DNA of 64,000 nt from Tolypeutes matacus (Eukaryota; Chordata; Mammalia; Cingulata; Chlamyphoridae), in the NCBI GenBank assembly GCA_026826555.1, contig JAKSZT010017954.1, forward strand, positions 5,112,642 to 5,176,641, given 5' to 3'. Of this stretch, positions 23,345-34,634 are shown piece after piece. How positions within the stretch are numbered: the stretch's first letter is position 1; every line of letters begins with the position of its first letter. Below the pieces are notes generated by a model. It saw only the letters and a program-made list of their open reading frames with translations. It was not told the DNA's origin and made no database searches. The translations under genes were made by a program, and so were the position numbers.

Positions 23345-23819
23345 AACTAGCCCAACATGGAGCATGAGAGATCAAAGCCAATTGTGGCAGTCCTGTCTGC
23401 TGCTTTCCCAGGCTTCCTTGCACCTAGGAAGTCACTGGTGACTTTGGCCTGACTAATGAAATATAAGGGAAAACTGATTGGGGGTGAGTGATATGGGCAA
23501 AGTTTTTGTTTTCTGGATAAAAAGTATCTATCCCAACCCAGCTGACTCAGTTTTTCCTCCCTCTACCTTCTTCCTACCTTGAATGTGGAAGTTATGGCTG
23601 GAGCTGCAGCAGCCATCTTGAGATCTTGAAGGAGAGGCCCAGAGACTAGCAGAAATATCATCGCAAACATCTTGAGCCTATTAACTAATGCCACAACAAT
23701 TACCTGACTCCAGGCTTCTTGATATGTAATGAAAGGAAAACCCTTATTTATTTAAGCCACTATGGTTATGTTTTGTTTTGTTTTGTTTTTTCTTAAAACA
23801 GAAGACATTCCTAACTGAC
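23345..23819 (+). repeat. ancient MER/LTR-type repeat
   Basis: 'TTATGGCTGGAGCTGCAGCA' with 'GCCATCTTGAGATCTTG', then 'TATTTATTTAAGCCACTATG', are landmarks of a common old mammalian repeat with an LTR-like end. It is followed by a (GTTTT)n patch at 23770-23790. The exact family is not assigned. Confidence 0.5.
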
Positions 23820-24010
23820 ATACAGCCCTAGCTCTAGCACCTAACAGTAACTGGTCAACAAAAGGTGCTCAAAAAAAGGTTTGTTGAGTGAATGATTTGA
23901 TGGATGCATGAATGATGAATGAATCATCAATCTTTCTATCTGCTACAGCACTTAGCTCAGAGCCTGCCATCTAGTAGCACATGATAAATATTTGCTGAAA
24001 TAAATTGCAG
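23820..24010 (+). repeat. two adjoining L2 3' ends
   Basis: First end: 'AAGGTGCTCAAAAAAAGGTT', then TGAGTGAATGA-type repeats (23820-23935). Second: 'GCACATGATAAATATTTGCT' (23936-24010). Both have the L2 terminal pattern, which could be two insertions or an internal duplication. Confidence 0.6.
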
Positions 24011-24436
24011 AGCCAAAAGTTATCATTTAGTATGGTGAGGTGAGGGATCAGAAACACTCCTTTGAAAACCCTGACTGGCCATTTAAATAACAAAACAAAA
24101 CCTGCCAGGTTTCTGAGTTGAGGGAAATAAGAAATTGAGAACATCTAGTACCCAAAAGCTGTGTTCCAACTTAGAAAGCCTAAAATAACACCACTCATCA
24201 CTCATGTCTCCTGGCAAAGTACAAATTAGTGGCTTGGAAAAATCCTCCAAGCTCGAGGATGGCACAGACATGAGCCTGAATAGAAAAAGCCCTTGTGGCC
24301 TGCTAAGCCTGCTCCCCAGGGAGGGTTTACCCAGCTCGACCAAGCCCAGAAAATCACGGGGCGCCTAATTTAAAGCAATCGCTGTGAAAGGTCAGATAAA
24401 ATAGAGAGGCTGCTCACCAGCTGCCAGGCACCAGGC
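24011..24436. other. noncoding, nothing recognised
   Basis: No gene or confident repeat. The minus 86-codon frame (24083-24343) has no known relative. Confidence 0.5.
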
Positions 24437-24592
24437 ATGGCGGGTGTCCTAAACGAGAGGCTGGCATCGCCTTGGAACTCCCGTCAGTCATCATCACCAT
24501 CTTCAGCTGGAGAGAACGGGGCCCACCAGGCCCTCCGTGAAGACAGCTCTACAGATAGCTCGGCCTTGCCTCCGGGGATGCATCATCTCTAG
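24437..24592 (+). other. 51-codon open frame of doubtful status
   Basis: ATG in good context (CCAGGCATGG), 51 codons, then TAG. The frame is Ser-rich (RQSSSPSSAGENG...) with several CpG-containing codons and lies outside any repeat that I recognise. No domain, signal peptide or membrane segment is visible. I see no splice-site evidence. It may be chance, or part of a conserved noncoding or transcribed element. It is listed only so that it can be tested. Confidence 0.15.
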
Positions 24593-24624
24593 TCTACTTG
24601 ATGCCCCAGTGAGAAACAGAGATG

Positions 24625-24725
24625 GAAAAAAACACAAGGCAGATTACTGAACATGAATTATTAATTCTTATTAGCATGTAAAAATGCTCTCAGTGACAAG
24701 CACTGCCGAAATATTACTCATGGCA
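24625..24725. promoter_or_regulatory. candidate conserved noncoding block
   Basis: AT-rich but not simple sequence, with clustered homeodomain-like sites (ATTATTAATTC, ATTAGCATG) next to the short frame at 24437. The call is by appearance only. Confidence 0.2.
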
Positions 24726-24829
24726 GCCAGACCCAAGGGCATGGAGTCAAATACAGTAGCAACGATTATGGAGTGGTCACTGTGCTCCAGACACAGCATT
24801 CAGTAAAGCTGGTGTATAGGTGGCAGAGT

Positions 24830-25020
24830 ACAACTGTGGAAGCACACGCTTTCGAGCCAGGAAGATCTGGGTTCTAATGTCAGCTCTATAATTTAACTAG
24901 TTTCTTCTATGATCTGAAGTTTTCTCACCCATAAAATAAGTTTAATTGTACTCAAGCCCGAAAGCTAGACGTGGCAATGAAATAATGTAGATAAAATACT
25001 TTGCACCATGCCTACCTGTT
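24830..25020 (+). repeat. MIR SINE
   Basis: 'GGCAGAGTACAACTGTGGAA', 'CTGGGTTCTAATGTCAGCTC', 'CCCATAAAATAAG' and 'CTTTGCACCATGCCTAC' are MIR segments in plus order. Confidence 0.75.
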
Positions 25021-25044
25021 TACATGAATAAATACGTAGGCACG

Positions 25045-25190
25045 TGTACTTACTCAGCCATAGATATTCAGACATTGTTCTTTGCTACACTCCACAGAAG
25101 AAGAAACAGAGGCTCAGAGGGGACCTAGAAAGTTTACAAACAACAGAACTAGTATATTGCCAGCGCTGGAACTGGAGCCAAGGCTATCCA
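25045..25190 (-). repeat. MIR fragment, opposite orientation
   Basis: 'AAGAAACAGAGGCTCAGAGG' and 'TATTGCCAGCGCTGGAACTG' are the reverse-complement MIR core, tail to tail with the preceding MIR. Confidence 0.65.
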
Positions 25191-26044
25191 ATGGCACAAC
25201 CTGTGCTCCACACTCTGCCCCCACCTGCCAATGCAGCAGAGTTCAACAGACATGCAGGGGAAATGTCTTCAAGACACAGTAGCGCTGCTCTTTGAAGGAA
25301 CAGAACTTCTCTTTCCCATTCCTTCCACTCTTCTTCCCTATCCCCATTCCAGGTCTTCACTGTGGTTCTGACACCTGAGACCAGAAATTACTCAGCTCTT
25401 CTGGAGATCCTCAGGGCCAAGGAGCTGGCAAAGCCAGATCAAGTGGAAATTAACAAGGTACTTGAGATGCCAGCCCGAGGCTTCATTAAGACCTAATGAA
25501 AACCTGCCATGAGGCTGTGCACAGGTGCTCATGCACTTGCCCTCTCTTTTCCTTTGTGACTGACTTTTATGCGACTCCATGTCTGGAAAGCTGACAGTGG
25601 AACTAAGTAAAGGCAGAGTCTGCAGGCATCCTTCCCAAACCAAAAATGGGCATGTAGATTGACGCACATGCCTGAGGTTGGGTGTTCCTTCAAAAGGCAG
25701 AACACAGGTCAGAGAGACAAAGGTCATATGTGAGATGAATGTTAGTGGTTGTCACTTACCAGACAGTGGGATTAGCAACTCAGGCTGAGGACAGGGAGAT
25801 GAGGAGGAGAAAAGAGAGAGGTGGGTGATGGGAAGGATCTAGCAGTTATGATGCACCAGCTCTCTAAGATAAGGTCACAGTAATGGTAACTCTGCCCCCA
25901 CCTCAACCACCACTACCATAACCCCCAAGAATCACCTGGGAGATCTTTAGAATGAGGAGGCCAGTATTGAGGGCACGTGTGGGGATTTTGGCTGTTCAGT
26001 GTCCATTCCACCTTTGACCTTGACATCTTGATTCCTTTCAGGAA
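25191..26044. other. noncoding, nothing firmly recognised
   Basis: The piece at 25930-25985 ('AAGAATCACCTGGGAGATCT') may be an eroded MER5 end. The 111-codon minus frame (25392-25727) has no recognisable relative. Confidence 0.45.
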
Positions 26045-27590
26045 ATTACTTCTCTCCCATGAGATATAGTCTGGAGCAGATGTATGTCACCCAAGAAGGA
26101 TCATCAGAAGGTGAATCTTGAGCAGTGACAAGAAGCCTGAAGATGGCCGATGCTCATTTATTGTAGCAGTGCACTATGGTGGGCCTATCCAAATTCATGC
26201 AACCAAGACCCCTGAGATCCCTTGGTCCTTGCTCTCCTTGTTGGCCTTGTTCTCCAGCCTTCCCATCACTTCTTAGAGCTGCCCCTCCCATGACAAAAGC
26301 AGCTAATTATTCTATTATCTATGAGATGGCCTAGAATCATGCAATCACTGTGGATGAATCAGGCCACTGCTAAAATAGACAATAGAAAGGAAAGGAGGAA
26401 TCCCAGGATAGCAGGCTATGGTGGCTCCTTGAAAGAAGCAAGACTGGGTTATTGGTGACAAGGCAGTTTAGAATAGAATTATGTGGGATAGAACTTTTAC
26501 AATGGGCCAGCAGGCCAGAGTATGAGAATACTCCTAGCCAATGTAAATGCTCACCGGAAGACCCCACTATGAAGATGCTCTTAGGAACCAGGTTGACAGT
26601 GGGCCCTTTCTTCTATACCAATCACCTCTGCCAATACCCAAGTTCCTATGAAAGGACCCAGGGAGCAAAATGGCAACTATGGTACCTAAGAATGGGTTCA
26701 GCAAAACGGACTTCCCCCACCCAATGCCTTCCTGGCTGCTGCCACTCTAGACGGACCACTATGCTGACATCAGTCAGTTGCCTACCTCTTGGCAGGTGAA
26801 TTACCTGGGCCCCTCCTATTATGGAAGGCTCTGCAATTTGTCCTTGTTGGAATAGACCTTTATTTTGGATTTGATTTTGCTTCTGCTTTCTGGTCTGTCA
26901 GGCCTCTGCCAGCACTGTCATCTGTCAACTTACTGACTACGTTTTTCACTGTCTCACAAAACATTGCCTCTGACCAAAGAACACACTCCTCAGGCAAAGA
27001 AGAAAGGCAATGAGCTGATGCCCTGCAATCCACTCTTATCATGAATCCTATCACCCAGGAGCATCTGACTTTACAGATTGGTGGAATGGCTTGCTGATGG
27101 CTCAATTACAGGGCCAGCTGGAAGACAGTACTTTGCAAAGTTGAGAGCTGTATTTCAGAAGGCTCGGTGGCAGGGTCCAGTTAGGGTGCTCTTTCCACCA
27201 CAACTAGAACACCTGGGTCCAGGACCAAGGAGACTGGCATGACTCCTGAACACACCTAAGGCCTGCTTACACATGCTTTACTTCCTGTCCCCGTGGTCCT
27301 GGATTCTGTTGGGAGAGAGGGTGAAATTGGAAGCCGAGACTGCAGCCCAGATAGTTCCTGCTATTCATTTCACTGGGAACAGCTGGTTTACCCTGTTGAC
27401 TGAGTTGGCTGAATTATCAAGGGATAATGTTACTCAATGGGGAGCAGGAAAAGTACAGGCAAAACTTAGGGGACTACTCTGACCTGAGACAGTGGGTAAT
27501 GGAGGGGTACAGCCATGCTGCACAGCTGGCACACCAGGGGCTCAGAGCCCCATCATGAAGTGCTGGGTAGAGGCAAGGGAAGAGCTGCAG
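26045..27590 (+). mobile_element. decayed ERVL pol (integrase-region) remnant
   Basis: The clear part is 26690-27110. The frame at 26789-27013 reads through a stretch with GPLLLWKALQFVLVGIDLYF, then continues to 'ASDQRTHSSGKEE', typical of the ERVL integrase catalytic region. The next conserved block, around 27080 ('GATTGGTGGAATGGCTTGCT'), is in another frame. Stops and frameshifts are frequent, so nothing is functional. The flanks at 26045-26690 and 27110-27590 are probably more of the same element but are too decayed to place firmly. No LTR adjoins. This is an old retroviral relic, not an infectious agent. Confidence 0.7.
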
Positions 27591-27621
27591 CCTCATGAGC
27601 AGGTCATTCAATCATTCACTC

Positions 27622-27632
27622 ATTCATTCTTT
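27622..27632. repeat. target-site duplication, left (L1 3' end)
   Basis: ATTCATTCTTT, repeated at 27928-27938. The right copy resumes an L2-like repeat that the insertion split. Confidence 0.7.
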
Positions 27633-27927
27633 TTTTTAAATTTATTTATTTTTTATTGTGGGTAAAAATCAAAATTTTCACAATACATACCACTATTTGT
27701 AAAATGATATATAAATATATATGCATATATGTGCATTTGCTTACAAAAATGTTATTTATATATATATAAATATATTTTAAGAGGTGCTTAGATTACCGAA
27801 AATATTACACGGAACCCCCTGGGATTCCCATGTTGCCCACCTCCCACACCTCCCACCACATCCCACACAAACATCTCCCACAAGCGTGGCCCACCACCCT
27901 CAATGGACTTACACATCCTGGGGCCTA
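27633..27927 (-). mobile_element. short L1 3'-UTR insertion
   Basis: The T-rich end on the left marks the tail of a minus-strand retroposon. The rest, with an internal TATATA tract and 'GTTGCCCACCTCCCACACC', resembles the 3' UTR of L1 elements of this lineage. It is about 295 bp, severely 5'-truncated, and bracketed by an 11-bp direct repeat. A non-L1 retroposon cannot be excluded. Confidence 0.55.
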
Positions 27928-28740
27928 ATTCATTCTTTCAACAAATGTCTATTGAGCGCCTCCTGTGTTCCAGACACTGTTCCAGGCACAAGGGCAGACA
28001 GAAGGTATAAACCAGACAAAATTCCCTTTCTTCATGGAGTTCATTTGTTAGTGGGGAGAGACAGATAATAAACCACATAAATAACTAAAATACATATTGT
28101 GGCAGAATGTGATCAGGGGTACAGGGAAAAATACAGACAGAGAATGGAAATCCAGGGAGGGTGGAGGAGGGGTGGAATAGTAAATCAGGTGGTCAGGGCA
28201 GGCTTCACTGATATTTGAATAGGAAAGAAGTTGGGGAGGGGAGGGAGGGGAGTGGCTGGAAAAAGTGAGCAAGAGGGACAAGTGGGAACGTGAGGTCAAG
28301 GAGAACCTGGCAGGCATGGCGAGTTGTTCAGCTTTTAGCCACAGAGGGCTGAGGAGCCATTGCGGGTTTAGGGCAGAAAGGTGTGCAGTGATCTGCTGAC
28401 CTAGTAACAGGGTACCCTGGCTGCCAGATTGAGGCAGGAATAGTAACAGGCAAGTTAGCAGCCACAGCAGCAATTCCAGCGAGAGGTGACGGTGTTTGAA
28501 CCAGGATACTAGGCGCGAAGGAGAACCAGGGGTTGGATTCCTGGTGTATTTTGAACCTAAAGCAAACAGAACTTGCTGACGGCCTTGATGGGGTATGAGA
28601 AAGAGAGGACATGAAGAATGCTCCCAAGATTTCTATCCTAAGCCAGAGAAATGGGAGAGATGGCTCAGGTTCTAGGGGAAGAGTGGGAGCTCACGGTGGA
28701 CATTTCAAGGTAGGCATACATGTGGGGACGTAGAGTGGGC
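27928..28740 (+). repeat. ancient L2-like repeat
   Basis: 'TCAACAAATGTCTATTGAGC', 'GTTCCAGACACTGTTCCAGG', 'TCTTCATGGAGTTCATTTGT', then 'GTATTTTGAACCTAAAGC' and 'AACAGAACTTGCTGACGG' occur in the order of the same old family seen at 1.9 kb and 43.8 kb. The open frames inside (for example 28048-28473, minus) are not genes. Confidence 0.6.
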
Positions 28741-30747
28741 AGCTGCAGTTAAAGAAGTCTCGTGGCCTATGTCTAGTATGCATTCTTGTATTTTACTTAA
28801 TTCTCTTCCTTTCTTTTGCCTCCTGTTGTATATAAGCAAGCAGCGTGGTAGTTAAATTGACCATTCACTTCATGGGCGGCAGATGTGGAGCAGGAGGCAT
28901 GACTGAGAAAAGTATAATTTTCTCTTTTGGGTAAAGAGGTGGGAGTGTTTTCAGTTGTACTTAGAATGCTGGATCTTGTTAAGTAAAAGTATTATGGGAA
29001 ACAGAGGTAAGGGAACAAGCGTGGCTATACGTCTTAGATCATAATGGATAATGATCAGTTTCCGACTTCACAGCACCAATTCCTTTTGTGCTTCCTTCTG
29101 GAGTACTATCTTTTCCAAATTATAGACCTTGGGTTTCTCCTCTGCATCATGTGGGTAATAATAACGTCTGGGGCCATGTCCCAGATCTATAACTTTAAAC
29201 TTTTTGAACCTTGTCTGAGCCTCTTAACCTGCATCTTGACAATGGGGATTGTGATACTTGGGTGAGACTTAATCTGCAACCTACCACTGTTGTCCATGCA
29301 TGGGCCATTTATCTGACTCATCCTGTGTCCAATTTGTCCTTCATTTCCCCAATGGACAGAGCTCTCTGCCCTGAACCCAGCCTATTTGTCTGTGGTCTTA
29401 TCCTTTTGCTAGTTCCAATCAAGCCTCTCCCTCAAACCAACACAAGATTAAACTCTGACTCTGCTGTTATTTGTTGGAATTCACGTGCCTGGAAGGGTCC
29501 AAAAGGATCTGGTTAAGTGGAAATGCAGAGCCAAAAGTATATGCCAGGAAACAGTCAGGCTGGCAGGCCAAGGTCCAATACTGGAGAAATGTAGATTTAT
29601 CATGAAAGCTGAGGTGGTGTCAGGAGTCAAAGAATGATCAAAGTGCTCAGAGATCTGGGGACAATGAACTAGGAGATGTTGAGGGCACAGGACTCATGGG
29701 AGCACAACGTGGGTCCATGCCAAAAGCAGAAGCAAGGAGACATTACTCTCAGCTGATCTTTTCGCTCTTCTTTATGCTGTGTTGCATGGATAATCTCAAG
29801 CCATGTAAATGCCCAGGCACACAAAAATCACCCTGCATTTCCATCCAACTGGTTCTCCTAGGTCTATGATTTTTGACAGCCTCCGGAAGGTTAACTATGA
29901 TGCTGCCTAGAAGCCCCTGAAGGCGCAGCCCCTCTCAGGTGTTTCAGAGACTGTCGCGTAGACCACCATTAGCCATGTTCTTTGCACATGGAGCTTTGGA
30001 ATCCTGGCACCCGCTTCTGGCGTGCCCAGTGTCTCCCTATTCCTATGCTATACAAGTTCTAACTCAGTGCTGCTTTCATTGTCCCTTCCCAAATCACCTT
30101 GGAAATGAACCATTGCTGTCAATTTCCTGTCCAGAGTGACTTTCAAAAATGTGCTGAGAAGCATTTTATTGAAGTTGGGAAATTGGAAAACATCTCAATT
30201 TCTCTTGCACCAAGATTTTATTATTTCCTTTGAAGTGAATTTTCAAATGTACCAGACAAGTCTACTCTCAAATGGAAGTATGGAAATGCATGTAAAAATA
30301 AAAAAGAAGAGGTTTTTCATTTGTCTCCTGCTTCAGATCCTCCATGCCCTTGCTTGCCTGCCTTGTGTTTGTTAATGGAAAGATCACCCACAGACATCCA
30401 CAATCAGACACCGAGGGGGACGACCAAAATCTCAGGGAAAAATTCTTTTGAGATTTTAAAGTCTTATTTCATTTACCAATTTTACATATTTATACATTTG
30501 GAGACAGTTTTCACTCTCACAAAATATTGCTTATTGTGATTAATATTTTTCTACATTTTCTATGATGAACATGTATTACATTTTTAATCAGATAAAACAA
30601 CAAGCTTGTTTTGATTATATGCCGTGCACTTCAGTTATGAAGAGTTGAATATCAAGACAAAAAATTATCTTGGATTTGGAAGTGACATCATGTCATCTAA
30701 TGCTACCTTCTATGCTTCTGCAGCTCTGTGACAGATGTGTATCATTT
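28741..30747. other. noncoding; MIR piece 29205-29275
   Basis: 'CTTGTCTGAGCCTCTTAACC' followed by 'ATCTTGACAATGGGGATTGT' is a MIR core. The remaining 1.9 kb holds no recognisable gene or repeat. Confidence 0.45.
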
Positions 30748-31050
30748 TTTTAAAAAGATTTTTATTTATGTTTTAAATTTACTTTTCTTTATTTACCCCT
30801 CCTCCCCCTTCCCTCAGATGGTTCACTCGTCTGTCTGCTCATTGTTTGCGCTCCTTCTTCAGGAGGCACCGGGAACCGAACTGGGGACCTCCCACAGGGG
30901 AGGCGAGTGCCCACTGGACTGAGCCACATCTGCTCCCTGTGGGCTGCGGTGTCTGCTGGCTTGTGGCCTCTGCTTATTGCGGCAGGGACAGAGTCTAGCT
31001 CTGTTGCGGCGACGTCTAGCTCTGTTGCGGCTGGTATTCTGATGGGCCCT
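30748..31050 (-). mobile_element. tRNA-derived SINE (xenarthran DAS type)
   Basis: The T-rich end starts at about 30748, then 'CACTCGTCTGTCTGCTCATT' and a tRNA-related module at 30860-30940 (reverse complement has a B-box-like GGTTCGGTTCCCGG and ends in GGGAGCAGATGTGGCTCAG). After it lies a diverged G/C-rich part with two near-identical 'GTCTAGCTCTGTTGCGGC' units (30991-31029). The right boundary and the target-site duplication are not clear. Confidence 0.82.
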
Positions 31051-31171
31051 CACGAGCAAGCCAAGGTAGATTCAGGACTCATCAAGAGGCTGCTTTTTAG
31101 CAGCCTCAGCCTCAGTGTTCAGTGGGGGCTTAAAACAAAATCACCTGGACCTCAACCTCAGATGATGTAGG

Positions 31172-31577
31172 TTGTGCTAAATAGTGGTCCCCCCAAAAGG
31201 TATGTCCACCTGGAACCTGTAAGTATGAATTTATTTGGACAAAAAGGGTCTTTACAGATGTGATTAAGTTAAAGATCTCAAGAGAAGGTCATCCTGGATT
31301 ACGGTGGACCATAAATCCAATGACATGTGTCCTTAGAAGAGAAGGGGAGAAAGACACAAAGAGGAGAAGCCAATGTGAAGATAGAGGCAGCGATTGCAGT
31401 GATGCATCTACAAGCCAAGGAATGCCAATGGTCAGGAGAGTAGCATGGAGCAGGTTCTCCCTCAACCCTACCACCACCTTGACTTTGGACTTCTGGACTC
31501 CACAACTGTAGAGAATAAATTTCAGTTGTTTTGAAGCCACCCAGTTTGTGGTCAAATGTTAATGGAAGCCCTAGGAG
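31172..31577 (+). mobile_element. MaLR (MLT1-type) solo LTR
   Basis: Starts 'TGTGCTAAATAGTGGTCCCC', passes 'TTATTTGGACAAAAAGGGTC', 'GTGATTAAGTTAAAGATCTC' and 'GTGTCCTTAGAAGAGAAGGG'. It reaches an AATAAA (31514-31519) followed by 'TTGAAGCCACCCAGTTTGTG'. This is the normal MLT1 LTR order and about its normal length. No internal region is attached. Confidence 0.85.
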
Positions 31578-33596
31578 AAGAAAACAGGTGGGATGAGCCT
31601 ATCACTTAGCCTATAAGCCATAGCTTTCCCTACACACCTCCTCTGCTGGCATCAACAGATCACAGCACTGACCTTGGCCTTGAATCCCCCTCTCTATTCT
31701 CCCCAGTCACCCTTCCTCATGCCCCATTCATTTTCTGGGCTCAAAGCCCTTCCTTGAATGCTAGTCCACTGAAAGGAGACCTCAATTCCCACTCAGCTCC
31801 TGGGGTCTTTGCAGTGCTCAGTCCTGCTCCACTCCTGGAAGCTCGTGAGTGGAGAGAACTCACATGAGTTTAGATCAACTCCACCTCATCTTGCCTCCCT
31901 CTCACTGAAGCTGGTGCAGATGCTGCTGGTACAGATACTTTTTAAAGACCACAGTTTTTAAAGATCACCCCAATGTCTGAAGCAAACTTTGGACACTGGG
32001 ACAGTTTCTGCAACCATCATCTGATATCCTAGTAATCAGCTTGACTTGTTACTCCTCCCTACTGACCCTGTGTAGCCACCTCCTCCTGGCATGCCTCACA
32101 CAAATCAAAGCCTTTCAGGTAGCTGAAAACCAAACTCTGGTCTAACATGTGGAGCAACTATTCAGCACTGACCCCAGACACTGGCATTAAATGTTTCTCA
32201 TGCTCTACTGATGTACGTGTAGGCAATAATCATTAAAGTTGTTTGAGGGGCTCCTTCCTTGGCTCTTTCCAGATTTCATACCTGCCCAAGAGTAAGCCAA
32301 AGCCATCACTCTGCCTGGAGCTGCAAACATTCACTGTCCAGCCAGTACACCACAAGCCAACAATAGTTTGAGATCTTTGGCAAGAATGACTGGCATTCTT
32401 TCTAGCTCATTTGTTGTTATCAAACTCCTGACTCAGCCCACTTGTCATCCCTTCTTAACAAGTCAGCATTTCAGTGCTGGGCTAGTTATATCATTTCCCT
32501 GTGGGCAGGAAACATCTTCCTGTGCAAGAAGTTCTTTGGCTCCCTAGTAAATATATCCAGCTCAGGGAAAATTAGCAGAGGAAAGGCAAGAAATGATCCA
32601 AATAAGTCACTGAAATGATCACTGAAATGATCCAAATAATGCTTTCTTTCTAGAAAAGGTGGCTTAGATGGTAGAATGCCAGGACATTCCACAAAGCCGT
32701 CCCACAACTCTAATGCTGGAAAGTATGATGTTCCTGGGAAAGAGATGAGCCTGTGTTCATTCTCCAAAGGAAAACTACAACTGAAGTCCCTGTGTAGTCA
32801 ACATTTTCCAAATTCTCCAAGGCAAGTATATTTGATTAGAAGAGAACTAGAATGCCACTGTCCAAAAGCAAATATACAGGAATAGAGACCAGGATTCCCC
32901 AAGATGGACTAGATGAGAAAGCCCTGTGGGGTTAGGAGTCTAGCAGGGAAGTTTCAGAGAAGTAAAAGCCATTTAACTCTACCATCTCAGGCTTTTGCAT
33001 GCCTTCTGCACACAGGCACAGTTAAAACTAGCCCTTCTCTTGTACATAAAATGTTTTCAATGAGAATGCTTTATTTTATTATCTCTACCCAGTATATCTG
33101 CCTGATCCCTTTGTGATAAAAATCTTAACCTTTATTTTTATCTAACAGGTTCCCTTCAATCTAATCAGCAGCGGTTTGATTTAATGAAGAGCTAGTGAAA
33201 AGCTGGGTTAGAAAATGTGATGAAAAGCAGCTACTCAAAACTTACCAATGCTAAGTATTGTCTGTAGCAAGGTGATGGTACGTATTAGGTATTCAATGTC
33301 TCCATGCTCTGACTGTAACCACTGTTTCCAACCACATCTTCCATAATTTGTACTTTGTATTTTGAGGCCTCTATTAATTTATCAGCCCATGTAGGTCCCC
33401 CTTTCTTTTGGGAAATATGCTCCATAGTTTCTTTTCACAAAAGGTCCTTCCACAAGCCCAAATATGTGGTTGTAGAAGTGACACCTAGGTTCTTACAAGT
33501 TCTGTGTCCTTCCAAGTACCCCTTCTCTGTCCACAGAAATTGGAACAAGGGTGGGTACTCTACCCAGGCTGGGAAAATTAAAGCACTTCCTTAGTA
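31578..33596. other. noncoding, nothing firmly recognised
   Basis: About 2 kb of unique-looking DNA. Around 32594-32640 the phrase 'ACTGAAATGATC' is tandemly repeated with 'CAAATAA' variants. A 93-codon minus frame (32486-32767) and a 79-codon plus frame (33355-33594) match nothing I know. Confidence 0.45.
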
Positions 33597-34105
33597 TTTT
33601 TTTTTTTAATGGTGAAAATATTTATATTTAGAATTAGCTAGTGGAACTCAGTATAGATTATTCCAATTTTCTTGTCAACATCCAAAGCATCATAGTCAGG
33701 AACCAGTTGAACATACTCTTTTCTCATCAGGCCTGATTCAGGTATTGATCTTGGCTACATACCCATTGTCATACGTCTTCTCCACAGCCTGTTTGACTGG
33801 TGCTTGTCAGTCTTGATGTCCACAATGAACACAAGTGTGCTGTCTTCCATCTTCACAGCTGACTCAGGGGTCAGGGGGACCTTGATGATGGCATAGTGGT
33901 CAAGCTCGTTTCCCCTGGGGGCGCTCTTCTAAGGATGCTTGGGCTGTCTTTGTAGATGCAGAGTCTTGGGCTGCTGGAAGGGGTGCCATGTGGATCTTCC
34001 TTTTGTGTGTATGGGGGGCTGTGGGTGCCTTTCAGCATTGCCTTCTTGGCCTGTGCTTTGGTTTCAGTTTGGGGAGGGTCAGGGGCTTCCTTCTTTGCTT
34101 TCCAT
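33597..34105 (-). pseudogene. RPL23A: processed pseudogene of ribosomal protein L23a
   Basis: The minus-strand reading follows RPL23A, a 60S ribosomal protein (uL23 family, normally 156 residues), almost from end to end. The N-terminus reads KAKKEAPDPPQTETKAQAKK (ATG complement 34103-34105). The middle has the [10 protein letters not shown] region in a shifted frame. The DNA for the C-terminal YDALDV..KIGII segment ends at about 33653. Features of a dead retrocopy are no introns, a deletion just after the ATG, a one-base deletion near 33795, other shifts, loss of the stop codon (TAT), a recognisable piece of 3' UTR and a T11 tract (33597-33607) marking the poly(A) tail. An 8-bp AGTATTTT occurs on both sides (33593-33600 and 34133-34140) and may be the target duplication. 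Confidence 0.9.
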
Positions 34106-34304
34106 GTCATCTCCATGAAAAGCATTCCCAGAGTATTTTAAAACTTGAACCAGAGTTTTAGTTCCTCCTTAGTGGAAATCTGGGATGTATGCTAAGCAGG
34201 AGAGCCAGCACCATGAGGAGAAGACTGAATGGAAGAATGAAAAGCAGAGAGAATGAGGGGTGGGGGGTGGGCAAGAGTGGGTCCTGGTGATTTTCAAGCT
34301 ACTT
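34106..34304. other. noncoding spacer
   Basis: Short unique stretch between the pseudogene and the next SINE, with a G-rich patch at 34257-34270. The first part may be 5' UTR of the retrocopy. Confidence 0.4.
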
Positions 34305-34319
34305 GTCCCATTTGTCTTT
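34305..34319. repeat. target-site duplication, left (SINE)
   Basis: GTCCCATTTGTCTTT, with the partner at 34635-34649 differing at one base. Confidence 0.85.
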
Positions 34320-34634
34320 TTTTTTTTACTTTATTTTTCTTTATTCATAACCCCCTTCCCCAGATGGTTCTCTCGTCTGTCTGCTCACTGTTTGCTCACC
34401 TTCTCTAGGAGGCACCAGGAATTGAACCCGGGACCTCCCACATGGGAGGCAAGTGCCCAACAGCCTGAGCCACATCCGCTCCCTGCAGGCTGCATTGTCT
34501 GCTGGGTTGTGGCATCCACTTGTTGTGATGGGGGTGGAGTCTGCTCATCTTCTTTTAGGAGGCACCAGGACCCTAACCTGGGACCTCCCATGTGGTAGGC
34601 GGGTGCTCAAGTGGTTGAGCCACATCCACTGCCG
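34320..34634 (-). mobile_element. dimeric tRNA-derived SINE (xenarthran DAS type)
   Basis: A T-rich tail on the left and two tRNA-like modules in minus orientation (about 34408-34490 and 34557-34634). Each contains the reverse complement of a B box (plus-strand ATTGAACCCG at 34421 in the left module) and the 'TGAGCCACATCC' head end. The linker contains 'GTTGTGATGGGGGTGG'. A 15-bp target duplication with one mismatch brackets the element, so the insertion is fairly recent. Confidence 0.9.
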
